Below the pieces are notes generated by a model. It saw nothing but the letters and a program-made list of their open reading frames with translations. It was not told where the DNA came from and searched no databases. Source: SG8-39 sp041558415 (GTDB lineage Bacteria; Pseudomonadota; Gammaproteobacteria; Burkholderiales; SG8-39). Taken from it: a DNA stretch of 11,187 nt. Position numbers and translations under genes: made by a program. This document shows, piece by piece, positions 1 to 6,537 of this stretch. Where the stretch lies: NCBI GenBank assembly GCA_041558415.1, contig JBFFEY010000086.1, positions 1-11,187 of the forward strand, given 5' to 3'. Position 1 is the first letter of the stretch, and the number at the start of each line of letters is the position of its first letter.

Positions 1-1
1 G

Positions 2-1195
2 TTCCGCAACAGCGAGCATGCGGCCTCCCTTTTCAACATGGAGCGCGCCGGACACGTCTATTCGCGCATCTCGAATCCGACGGTGGCGGTGCTCGAAGAG
101 CGGGTCGCCGCGCTGGAAGGCGGCGTCGGCGCGATCGCGACGGCCTCGGGTCAGGCGGCGCTGCACCTCGCCGTGGCGACGCTGATGAACGCAGGCAGCC
201 ACATCGTGGCGTCGAACTCGCTCTACGGCGGCTCGCACAACCTGCTCGGCTACACGCTGTCGCGCTTCGGCATCGAGACCACGTTCGTCGATCCGCGCGA
301 TCCGCAGAATTTCCGCCGCGCGCTGCGCGACAACACGCGGCTGGTGTTCGGCGAGACGCTCGGCAACCCGGGACTCGACGTGCTCGACATTCCGGCGGTG
401 GCGGCGATCGCGCACGCCGCGGGGGTGCCGCTGCTGGTCGATGCGACCTTCACCACGCCCTGGCTGATGAAGCCCTTCGCGCATGGCGCGGACCTGCTGT
501 ACCACTCGGCGACCAAGTTTCTCGGCGGCCACGGCGTCGCGATCGGCGGGGTGCTGGTCGATTCGGGACGCTTCGACTGGGAGAAGAGCGGCAAGTATCC
601 GCAGCTCACCCAGCCCTATGCGGGCTTTCACGGCATGGACTTCGAGGAAGAGTCGGGCACGCGGGCGTTCCTGCTGCGCGCGCGCAGGGAGGGCTTGAGG
701 GACTTCGGCGCCTGCATGGCGCCAATGACCGCGTTCCAGATCCTGCAGGGCATCGAGACGCTGCATCTGCGCATGCCGCGCCACATCGAGAACACCCGCA
801 AGGTGGTGGCGTTTCTCGCTGCGCATGAAATGGTCGATTCGGTCGGCTATCCGGAGCTGCCGCAGCACCCGGACCACGCGCTCGCCCAGCGCCTGCTGCC
901 GCGCGGTGCGGGCGCGGTGTTCTCCTTCGCCATGAAAGGCGGGCGCGAGGCGGGGCGGCGCTTCATCGAGACTCTGCAGCTGTTCTCGCACCTGGCGAAC
1001 GTCGGCGACGCGAAATCGCTCGTCATCCATCCGGCAACGACGACGCACTACCGCATGTCGGACGCCGACCTGAAAAAGGCCGGCATTGGCCCGGGCACGG
1101 TTCGCCTGTCGATCGGCCTGGAGGACGCCGACGACCTGATCGAGGACCTCGGTCGCGCGCTCGCCGCGGCGAAGCGCAGCCTGAAGGCGGACTGA
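2..1195 (+). CDS. O-acetylhomoserine sulfhydrylase / cystathionine gamma-synthase family PLP enzyme (5' partial)
   Basis: This is a fold-type I PLP enzyme of the Cys/Met metabolism family, closest in pattern to O-acetylhomoserine sulfhydrylase (MetY-like), which replaces the acyl group of an activated homoserine with a sulfur nucleophile in the cytosol. The frame is open from base 2 and reads FRNSEHAASLFNM before the first ATG at 38. That is the usual conserved lead-in to the Y-S-R-I-S-N-P-T motif, so the ATG at 38 is internal and the true start lies outside the window. The PLP lysine is in SATKFLGGHG (codon 515-517), after the cofactor Asp in LLVDATFTTPW. The C-terminal part has the family SLGxxxS-type features (VIHPATTTHY, VRLSIGLEDADDLIEDL). 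The stop TGA overlaps the ATG of the next gene by one base (TGATG), so the two are probably coupled. The exact substrate is uncertain: a gamma-synthase, a gamma-lyase or a sulfhydrylase are all possible. Confidence 0.9.
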   Translation, partial: FRNSEHAASLFNMERAGHVYSRISNPTVAVLEERVAALEGGVGAIATASGQAALHLAVATLMNAGSHIVASNSLYGGSHNLLGYTLSRFGIETTFVDPRDPQNFRRALRDNTRLVFGETLGNPGLDVLDIPAVAAIAHAAGVPLLVDATFTTPWLMKPFAHGADLLYHSATKFLGGHGVAIGGVLVDSGRFDWEKSGKYPQLTQPYAGFHGMDFEEESGTRAFLLRARREGLRDFGACMAPMTAFQILQGIETLHLRMPRHIENTRKVVAFLAAHEMVDSVGYPELPQHPDHALAQRLLPRGAGAVFSFAMKGGREAGRRFIETLQLFSHLANVGDAKSLVIHPATTTHYRMSDADLKKAGIGPGTVRLSIGLEDADDLIEDLGRALAAAKRSLKAD

Positions 1196-2001
1196 TGGAT
1201 TTCACGGTCGACGGCAAGAAGGCGTTCGCCTACACCGCGGCGCACGCACTCGATCGCGCCAAGCCGACGATCGTGTTCGTGCATGGCGCCGGACTCGATC
1301 ACAGCTGGTTCGGGCTGCAGAGCCGCTATTTCGGCTATCACGGCTACAACGTGCTGGCCGTCGATTTGCCGGGGCACGGGCGCAGCGAAGGCCCTCCCCT
1401 GGAGAGCGTCGCCGAGATGGCGGACTGGACCGTGCGTTTGCTCGACGCGGCGGGCATCGAGCGCGCGGCGCTCGTCGGTCATTCCATGGGCGGACTCACC
1501 GCCATCGAATGTGCGGCACGCCACCCGGCGCGCGTCGAGCGCATCGCGCTGCTCGGCGTCGCGTACCCGATGAAGGTTTCGGCGGCGTTTCTCGAGGCCG
1601 CGCGCTGCAACGACCCGGCCGCCTTCGACATGGACACGATCTGGGGGCATGCGCCGCGCGTGCCGCTCGCCGGCAACCCGAATCCGGGAATGTGGATGTA
1701 CGGCGATACGCTCGCGCGGCTCGCCCGGCTGCGCCCCGGCGTGCTGCATGTCGGTCTGAAGGCCTGCAACGACTACGACACAGGACTCGAGAGCGCCGCG
1801 AAGATCCGTTGTCCGGTGCTCTTCGTCCTGGGCAGCCGCGACCTGATGACCCCGCCCCGCAATGCAACGCAGCTCATCCAGGCGTTCAAGTCGGCGCAGA
1901 CGGTATTGCTGCCGCCATCGGGCCACTCGTTGATGGCCGAGGCACCGGACGCCACGCTCGACGCGCTGATCGCTTTCTTTGCCATGGAGGCCACGCCGTG
2001 A
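1195..2001 (+). CDS. alpha/beta-fold hydrolase
   Basis: This 268-residue cytosolic hydrolase has the complete alpha/beta-hydrolase signature. There is an oxyanion-loop HG in FVHGAGLDHS (about residues 28-37) and the motif VDLPGHGRSEG after strand 4. The nucleophile elbow GHSMGG gives Ser97, the acid is Asp216 in LGSRDLMTPP, and the base is His244 in PPSGHSLM. A variable cap occupies roughly residues 125-195. Length is normal for the family. The start ATG overlaps the upstream stop codon (TGATG), with a GAAGG Shine-Dalgarno-like stretch at 1183-1187. The 3' end overlaps the GTG of the ThDP gene (GTGA), so the gene is embedded in a tight three-gene operon. The substrate (ester, lactone, thioester or C-C bond) cannot be read from the sequence. 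The neighbours suggest it acts on an intermediate of the same pathway. Confidence is high for fold and catalytic triad, low for reaction. Confidence 0.92.
   Translation: MDFTVDGKKAFAYTAAHALDRAKPTIVFVHGAGLDHSWFGLQSRYFGYHGYNVLAVDLPGHGRSEGPPLESVAEMADWTVRLLDAAGIERAALVGHSMGGLTAIECAARHPARVERIALLGVAYPMKVSAAFLEAARCNDPAAFDMDTIWGHAPRVPLAGNPNPGMWMYGDTLARLARLRPGVLHVGLKACNDYDTGLESAAKIRCPVLFVLGSRDLMTPPRNATQLIQAFKSAQTVLLPPSGHSLMAEAPDATLDALIAFFAMEATP
1986..1990 (+). promoter_or_regulatory. ribosome binding site for the ThDP enzyme
   Basis: GGAGG lies 7 bases before the GTG at 1998 and inside the end of the hydrolase gene. It supports GTG 1998 as the start of the ThDP-dependent enzyme over the much longer open frame that begins at 1509. 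Confidence 0.7.
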
Positions 2002-3680
2002 CGCCACCGCCGCGCATCGCGCGCCTGACAGGGCGCGACGCCTTTCTCAAGTTGCTGGTCGACGAGGGCGTGACGCACCTGTTCGGCAATCCCGGCACCA
2101 CCGAGCTTGCCATCATGGAGGCGGTACCGGGGACGCCGGAGCTGAACTACGTGCTCGGCACGCAGGAAGCGGTGGTGGTCGGCATGGCCGACGGCTTCGC
2201 GCGCGCCTCGGGGCGGCTTGCGGCGGTGAGCCTGCACGTCGCGCCGGGGCTCGGCAACGCGATGGGCGCGCTGTACAACGCGAAATTTTCCGGCTCGCCG
2301 CTGATCGTCACCTGCGGCCAGCAGGAGCAGGGCCATGGCCTGCTCGAGCCGCTGCTCTACGACCCCTTGGTGCCGATCGCGCAGCCGATGGTGAAGTGGG
2401 CGGTCGAGGCAACGCGGGTCGAAGACCTGCCGCGCATCCTGCGCCGCGCGGCGAAAGTGGCGCTCACACCGCCGACCGGGCCGGTGTTTGTCAGCCTGCC
2501 GGGCGACGTGCTGGACGCAGAGGCCGAGCTCGATCTCGGCCATGCGACGCGCGTCGACACGGCGACGCGGCCCGCGGACGACGCGCTCGAGCGGCTGGCG
2601 GCGCGCCTGCTCGCCGCCAAGCGCCCGGTGATCGTCGCCGGCCACGAGCTGGCGACGCGCGATGCCTTCGCCGAAGCGGCGATGCTGGCCGAGCTGCTCG
2701 GTGCCGCGGTGTACCAGCAGTCGGTGCCCTACGCGGCGTCGTTCGCGAGCGAGCACCCGCTCTACCTGGGCGCCTTCACGCGCAGCCAGAAGCAGGTGCG
2801 CGCCGCGCTCGAGGACTATGACCTGCTCGTCTGCCTCGGCGCCGACCTGCTGCGCATGTCGGTGATGAGTCCCGTCTCGCCGCTACCCGAGACGCTGCCG
2901 GTGATTCACATCAGCGAGCGCGACTGGGAGCTGGGCAAGAACTATCCCACCGAGCTTGCCATCCGTGCCGACGTCAAGCAGACGCTCGCCGCGCTGCTGC
3001 CGAAGCTCGCGGCCGCGCGCACGCCGCAGTTTGCGGCCGAGGCCGCCACACGCGCCGCGGCACTGGCACCCAGGAACTGGAGTGCGCAGCGCGACAAGCT
3101 GCGCGTCGAGGCCTTGATGGCGGCCGAAACCACGCCGATCGACCCGCGCTACCTGATGCTGCGCATCGCCGAATCGATCCCGCCGGACGCCGTGGTGGTG
3201 GAGGAGGCGCTGACCTCGGCCAACACGCTGCCCGGCGTGCTGCCGCTGCGTGACCGCCAGAGCTTCTACGGCCTGGCGAGCGGCGGCCTCGGCTTCGGCG
3301 TGCCGGGCGCGGCGGGCATTAGCCTCGCGCTGCCCGGCCGGCCGGTGGTCGCGGTGATCGGCGACGGCAGCGCGCTGTACGGCATCCAGGCGCTGTGGAC
3401 GGTCGCGCACCACCGGCTGCCGGTGACCTACGTCATCACCAACAACCGCAGCTACCGCATCCTCAAGGAGCGGCTCGTGTCGTTCCGCGGCTCGGACAGG
3501 TTCGTCGGCATGGACCTGCGCGATCCGGCGATCGACTACACGGGGCTCGCCCGTTCCATGGGGCTCGCCGCGCGTCGTGTCACCGATCCTGCGGATGTGG
3601 CGCCTGCGCTGCGCGAGGCGGTGGCGAGCGGTGCGCCGCAGCTGGTCGAGGTAATGGTCGCCGACGGCTTCGGCGGCTGA
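1998..3680 (+). CDS. thiamine diphosphate-dependent 2-oxo acid decarboxylase, benzoylformate decarboxylase-like
   Basis: This 560-residue enzyme has the three-domain layout of the pyruvate decarboxylase/acetolactate synthase superfamily: Pyr domain about 8-175, central domain about 190-345, PP domain about 375-555. The N-terminal part matches benzoylformate decarboxylase patterns: FGNPGTTE (30-36), the cofactor-activating Glu57 in GTQEAVVVGMADGFA, and His80 in SLHVAPGLGNAMGALYNA. His80 corresponds to an active-site His (His70) of the Pseudomonas putida enzyme. The ThDP/Mg2+ motif is GDGSALYGIQALW through TNN (456-483). Thr34 stands where benzoylformate decarboxylase has Ser26, and no clear counterpart of its His281 is visible, so the substrate probably differs. 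Start GTG 1998 is chosen because it overlaps the upstream stop (GTGA), has GGAGG 7 bases upstream, and gives a normal N terminus. An acetolactate-synthase-like carboligase is the main alternative. Confidence 0.88.
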   Translation: MTPPPRIARLTGRDAFLKLLVDEGVTHLFGNPGTTELAIMEAVPGTPELNYVLGTQEAVVVGMADGFARASGRLAAVSLHVAPGLGNAMGALYNAKFSGSPLIVTCGQQEQGHGLLEPLLYDPLVPIAQPMVKWAVEATRVEDLPRILRRAAKVALTPPTGPVFVSLPGDVLDAEAELDLGHATRVDTATRPADDALERLAARLLAAKRPVIVAGHELATRDAFAEAAMLAELLGAAVYQQSVPYAASFASEHPLYLGAFTRSQKQVRAALEDYDLLVCLGADLLRMSVMSPVSPLPETLPVIHISERDWELGKNYPTELAIRADVKQTLAALLPKLAAARTPQFAAEAATRAAALAPRNWSAQRDKLRVEALMAAETTPIDPRYLMLRIAESIPPDAVVVEEALTSANTLPGVLPLRDRQSFYGLASGGLGFGVPGAAGISLALPGRPVVAVIGDGSALYGIQALWTVAHHRLPVTYVITNNRSYRILKERLVSFRGSDRFVGMDLRDPAIDYTGLARSMGLAARRVTDPADVAPALREAVASGAPQLVEVMVADGFGG

Positions 3681-3720
3681 GGTATGAACTCGCCGCGCCG
3701 GGTGTTCCCTGCGCAAGGAC

Positions 3721-3726
3721 AGGAGG
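3721..3726 (+). promoter_or_regulatory. ribosome binding site for the exported amidohydrolase
   Basis: A full AGGAGG lies 5 bases before the ATG at 3732. This favours the 276-residue protein that starts directly with a signal peptide over the 16-residue longer form from ATG 3684. Confidence 0.75.
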
Positions 3727-3731
3727 TCAGG

Positions 3732-4562
3732 ATGCGATTTCTCATCGGTCTGGTGACGATGGTGCTGGCGCTCGCGCCGGCCGCCGGACCCGCGGCGGCG
3801 GAGCTGCCGATCTTCGACGCGCATATCCACTTCAGCCATGACGCCGCCGACCAGATTGCGCTCGAGGACGCGGTGGCGATCCTGCGCAAGGCGGGGCTGA
3901 AGGGTGCGCTGGTTTCGAGCTCGGACGACGAGGGCACGCAGAAGCTCTACGAGGCGGCGCCGGACCTCGTCGTGCCGGAGCTGCGGCCCTATCGACGGCG
4001 CGGTGAAATCGGCAGCTGGATGCGCGACACGACGGTGATCGAGTATCTCGAAGCGCGCCTCAAGCGCTACCGGTACGTCGCCATCGGCGAGTTCCACCTA
4101 TATGGCGCGGACGCCGACCTGCCGGTGCCGCGCCGCATGGTCGAGCTCGCGCGGCAATATGACCTCATGCTGCACGCGCATTCGGACGCCGAAGCCGTCG
4201 AGCGGCTGTTCGCGCAGTGGCCGCAGGCGCGCATCCTGTGGGCGCATTCCGGCTTCGACCAGCCCGCGAAGGTGCGCGAGATGCTGCGCAAGCACAAGAA
4301 CCTGTGGGCGGATCTCGCCTTCCGCACCGATCAGGCGAGCGGCGGCAAGGTCGACGCCGAATGGCGCAAGGCCTTCGAGGAGTTCCCCGGCCGTTTCATG
4401 GTCGGCACCGATACCTTCACGCCGGAGCGCTGGTACTTCATCGGCGAGCACGCCGCGTGGTCGCGCGAATGGCTGAAGGATCTGCCGCCCGCGCTCGCCG
4501 AGCGCATCGCCTGGAAGAACGGCGAGGACGTGATCCGGGCGGCCTTCGCGCGCAAGCGCTAG
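3732..4562 (+). CDS. exported amidohydrolase-superfamily (TIM-barrel, metal-dependent) protein
   Basis: The protein has 276 residues. It begins with a signal peptide (MRFLIGLVTMVLALAPAAG, with probable cleavage after AAA at residue 23), so the mature enzyme should be periplasmic. The fold is that of a small amidohydrolase-2-like metal-dependent hydrolase. Visible features are a first-strand metal motif DAHIH (His31, His33), Glu120 in AIGEFHLYG, LHAHSD (His148/His150), WAHSGF (His172) and a final-strand Asp227 in VGTDTFTPERW. These are the expected ligand and catalytic positions for this superfamily, though I cannot say how many metals bind. The start is fixed by AGGAGG at 3721-3726. It lies 51 bases after the ThDP gene and 8 bases before the YtkA-like gene. 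Its stop codon sits in the middle of a perfect palindrome. The substrate is unknown; context suggests a role linked to the two exported proteins downstream. Confidence 0.82.
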   Translation: MRFLIGLVTMVLALAPAAGPAAAELPIFDAHIHFSHDAADQIALEDAVAILRKAGLKGALVSSSDDEGTQKLYEAAPDLVVPELRPYRRRGEIGSWMRDTTVIEYLEARLKRYRYVAIGEFHLYGADADLPVPRRMVELARQYDLMLHAHSDAEAVERLFAQWPQARILWAHSGFDQPAKVREMLRKHKNLWADLAFRTDQASGGKVDAEWRKAFEEFPGRFMVGTDTFTPERWYFIGEHAAWSREWLKDLPPALAERIAWKNGEDVIRAAFARKR

Positions 4563-4570
4563 CGCTTGCG
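4551..4570. repeat. perfect 20-bp palindrome across a stop codon
   Basis: CGCAAGCGCT and its exact reverse complement AGCGCTTGCG lie back to back. The centre contains the TAG stop (4560-4562) of the amidohydrolase gene, and the right edge abuts the ATG at 4571. As RNA it could form an 8-bp stem with a CTAG loop; as DNA it could be a dimer-binding site. No T-run follows, so it is not a typical intrinsic terminator. Confidence 0.85.
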
Positions 4571-4960
4571 ATGCGTGCAATCGCGCTGGCGGCGGTGTGC
4601 GCGGCAGCGCCTGCGCTCGCCTGCGACGCGCCGGGCGCCGCATATGCGCGACTCGAATCGGAGCGCTACGTGGTGTGGCTGAGGACAGACCCGGCGTCGA
4701 TTCCGCTCGGAGCCGAGTTCGCGCTCGATGCAGTGGTGTGCGCGAAGCGTGGCGCGAAGATTGGGGCGATCCGCCTGGACGCCTGGATGCCGACGCACCG
4801 CCATGGCATGAACACCCGCCCGAGCCTGAAGCCGACCGGCGAGGGGCGCTGGCGCGCCGAGGGTTTCCTGTTCCACATGCCGGGGCGCTGGCAGTTCACG
4901 GTCGACATCGATACACCCCGCGGGCGCGAGCGCCTGACGCGCGAGCTGGATCTCGACTGA
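4571..4960 (+). CDS. small exported YtkA/FixH-like protein, possibly metal-binding
   Basis: The product is 129 residues. A signal peptide (about 1-17, ending PALA) precedes Cys18. The sequence before the Cys (A-L-A) fits signal peptidase I better than a lipobox, but a lipoprotein is not excluded. The mature part looks like a small beta-sandwich domain of the YtkA/FixH type. It has a DAWMPTHRHGM motif (70-80) followed by GRWRAEGFLFHMPGRWQFTVDI. Met73, His76, His78, Met80, His102 and Met103 could bind copper or another metal, and Cys18/Cys57 could pair. Tryptophans are at 36, 72, 94 and 107. There is no good Shine-Dalgarno; instead a perfect 20-bp palindrome ends at the start codon. The next gene, a MauG-like di-haem protein, follows after 2 bases, so the two are very probably co-translated and may act together in the periplasm. 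Family assignment is by pattern only. Confidence 0.72.
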   Translation: MRAIALAAVCAAAPALACDAPGAAYARLESERYVVWLRTDPASIPLGAEFALDAVVCAKRGAKIGAIRLDAWMPTHRHGMNTRPSLKPTGEGRWRAEGFLFHMPGRWQFTVDIDTPRGRERLTRELDLD

Positions 4961-4962
4961 GG

Positions 4963-6150
4963 ATGCGCTGGCTCGCGTTACTCGCCGCGGCGCTGCTCGC
5001 TCCCGGCGCAGCCGCCGGGCTGCTCGAGTTCACCGCTGCCGAGCGGCGCGCCATCGAGCGCCACGGACCGTGGCCGCCGCCGGCGGCGCGCGATCGGTCG
5101 AATCGCGTCTCCGGCGATGCGGAGGCGATCGCGCTCGGCCAGAGCCTTTTCTTCGACGCACGGCTGAGCGGGGACGGCAGGGTGTCCTGCGCGACCTGTC
5201 ACCAGCCGACGCGCGCGTGGACCGACGCGCGCAGCGCGCCGCGTCCGCGCGGGGCGAAGGGGGAAGATGCACTGGTACGGAACACGCCGACGCTGTGGAA
5301 CGCCGGCACGGGACGCTGGTTCGGCTGGGGCGGCGGATCGGACACGCTCTGGTCGTTCAGCCTGCGCCCGATCCGGCATCCGGCCGAGATGGCCTCGAGC
5401 GCGGCGCAGGTCGCGCGCACCGTGCGTGCCGACGCCGAGCTCGCCTGCCGCTACCGGCGCGTGTTCGGCGTGGCGCCCAAGCCGGAAGAGGCGCTGCTGG
5501 TCGATGTCGGCAAGGCGATCGCGGCTTTCGTCGAGACGCTCGTTTCGGCGCGCACGCCGTTCGACGAGTTCCGCGATGCGCTCATGCGTGGCGACCTTGC
5601 CGCCGCGGCACGCTACCCGCTCTCCGCGCAGCGTGGGCTGCGCCTATTCGTCGGCGAAGGCAACTGCAGCGTCTGCCATTTCGGCCCGGCGTTCACCAAT
5701 GGCGAGTTCGCCGACATCGGCGTGCCGTTTTTCGTGCCGGGCGGCGTCGACAGTGGGCGCTACGCCGGCATCCAGCGCCTGCGCGCCGATCCCTACAACC
5801 TGCTCGGGCGCTTCAGCGACGACCCTCGGGATGCGGGCGCGGCGCGCACGCGCCACGTGCGTCTGCAGCCGCGCAACTTTGGCGAGTTCAAGGTGCCAAG
5901 CCTGCGTAACGTGGCGAAGACCGCGCCCTACATGCACGACGGCTCGCTCGCCACGCTCGCCGACGTCGTGCGGCATTACTCCGAGCTGAACGAGGCGCGG
6001 CTGCACACCGAGGGCGAGAAGATCCTGCGCCCGCTGCGCCTCTCGCCGCAGGCCGCGGCGGATCTCGTCGCGTTCCTGCAATCGCTTTCGGATGCGGGGC
6101 GCACCGTCAGCCGCGCGCCCGGTCCCTGCGCTGCGCCGCGAGCGCGCTGA
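4963..6150 (+). CDS. di-haem cytochrome c peroxidase / MauG family protein
   Basis: This is a 395-residue exported protein. A signal peptide (about 1-18, ending GAAA) is followed by two c-type haem sites, CATCH (76-80) and CSVCH (235-239), the normal spacing for the bacterial di-haem peroxidase family. Other family motifs are LGQSLFFDARLSGDGRVSC, FKVPSLRNVAKTAPYMHDGSLATL and a typical C-terminal helix. In classical peroxidases a Met ligand lies 12 residues after the HDG motif (PYFHDG...ETMGRIQL). Here that position is Tyr339 (DVVRHYSEL), as in MauG, where Tyr is the distal ligand of the low-spin haem. This points to a MauG-like oxidase/post-translational modifier rather than a plain H2O2 scavenger, although hydrogen peroxide remains a possible oxidant. 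The gene begins 2 bases after the YtkA-like gene. The tail after about residue 378 is low-complexity (Arg/Ala/Pro). Confidence 0.9.
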   Translation: MRWLALLAAALLAPGAAAGLLEFTAAERRAIERHGPWPPPAARDRSNRVSGDAEAIALGQSLFFDARLSGDGRVSCATCHQPTRAWTDARSAPRPRGAKGEDALVRNTPTLWNAGTGRWFGWGGGSDTLWSFSLRPIRHPAEMASSAAQVARTVRADAELACRYRRVFGVAPKPEEALLVDVGKAIAAFVETLVSARTPFDEFRDALMRGDLAAAARYPLSAQRGLRLFVGEGNCSVCHFGPAFTNGEFADIGVPFFVPGGVDSGRYAGIQRLRADPYNLLGRFSDDPRDAGAARTRHVRLQPRNFGEFKVPSLRNVAKTAPYMHDGSLATLADVVRHYSELNEARLHTEGEKILRPLRLSPQAAADLVAFLQSLSDAGRTVSRAPGPCAAPRAR

Positions 6151-6204
6151 GGCTGCCGAGCGCCGCGCGGCGGTTGCCCGTTTCGCCGGTTGTAAGATGC
6201 GCGC

Positions 6205-6537
6205 ATGCTCGGCGCGCTTACGGTGCTGCTGGTCTATCAGCTGGTCGGCGAAGTGCTGGTGCAGCTGCTCGGACTGCCGGTGCCCGGACCGGTGGTCGGC
6301 ATGCTGCTGCTGTTCGTCACGCTGCTCGCACGCGGCAGCGCGCCGGAGCCGCTGCGCACGACCGCAAACGGCCTGCTCGCACACCTGTCGCTGCTGTTCG
6401 TGCCGGCCGGGGTTGGCGTGATGCTGCACTTCGAGCGACTCGGCGCGGAGTGGCTGCCGATCCTCGTGGCGCTCGTGGCGAGCACCGTGATCACGATCGG
6501 CGTCGCCGCGCTGGTGATGCGGGCGCTGCAGCGATGA
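6205..6537 (+). CDS. CidA/LrgA family holin-like membrane protein
   Basis: This 110-residue, almost wholly hydrophobic protein has about four membrane segments (roughly 2-22, 28-44, 57-75, 83-106). It carries the family patterns LPVPGPVVGMLLL (24-36) and LLAHLSLLFVPAGVG (57-71). CidA/LrgA proteins act with CidB/LrgB partners in the inner membrane. They were first described as holin/antiholin-like regulators of murein hydrolases, and related systems have been linked to transport of small carboxylates such as pyruvate or glycolate. The partner gene follows with an ATGA overlap, as is usual for the pair. The start ATG 6205 gives a full-length family member; the preceding ribosome site is weak, and a 55-base gap separates it from the MauG-like gene. 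Which physiological role applies here cannot be read from the sequence. Confidence 0.92.
   Translation: MLGALTVLLVYQLVGEVLVQLLGLPVPGPVVGMLLLFVTLLARGSAPEPLRTTANGLLAHLSLLFVPAGVGVMLHFERLGAEWLPILVALVASTVITIGVAALVMRALQR

Noticed and set aside
38..40. ATG 38 as the start of the MetY-like gene
   Set aside because: The frame is open to the window edge and the 12 upstream residues match the conserved family sequence, so this Met is internal.
1509..1997. Upstream extension of the ThDP enzyme frame by 163 codons
   Set aside because: The extension overlaps the alpha/beta hydrolase gene, has low-complexity Arg/Ala content, and the family N terminus fits the GTG at 1998, which has its own ribosome site.
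3684..3731. Alternative earlier ATG for the amidohydrolase
   Set aside because: It would place 16 polar residues before the signal peptide, whereas AGGAGG at 3721-3726 is ideally spaced for ATG 3732.
2883..4097. 404-codon open frame on the minus strand
   Set aside because: It lies opposite the ThDP and amidohydrolase genes, is rich in Arg/His/Gln with no recognisable motif, and is a typical antisense artefact of very GC-rich coding DNA. The same applies to the long minus-strand frames at 1048-2007, 1773-2756, 5644-6429 and 6237-7463, and the plus-strand frame at 7578-8777.
4616..4627. Lipobox at the YtkA-like signal peptide (ALAC)
   Set aside because: Position -3 is Ala and -2 is Leu rather than the usual Leu at -3, so ordinary signal peptidase I cleavage after A-L-A is more likely; kept only as a possibility.
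6161..6172. CGCCGCGCGGCG palindrome after the MauG-like gene as a terminator
   Set aside because: It has no loop and no T-run, and short GC palindromes like this are common at this base composition.
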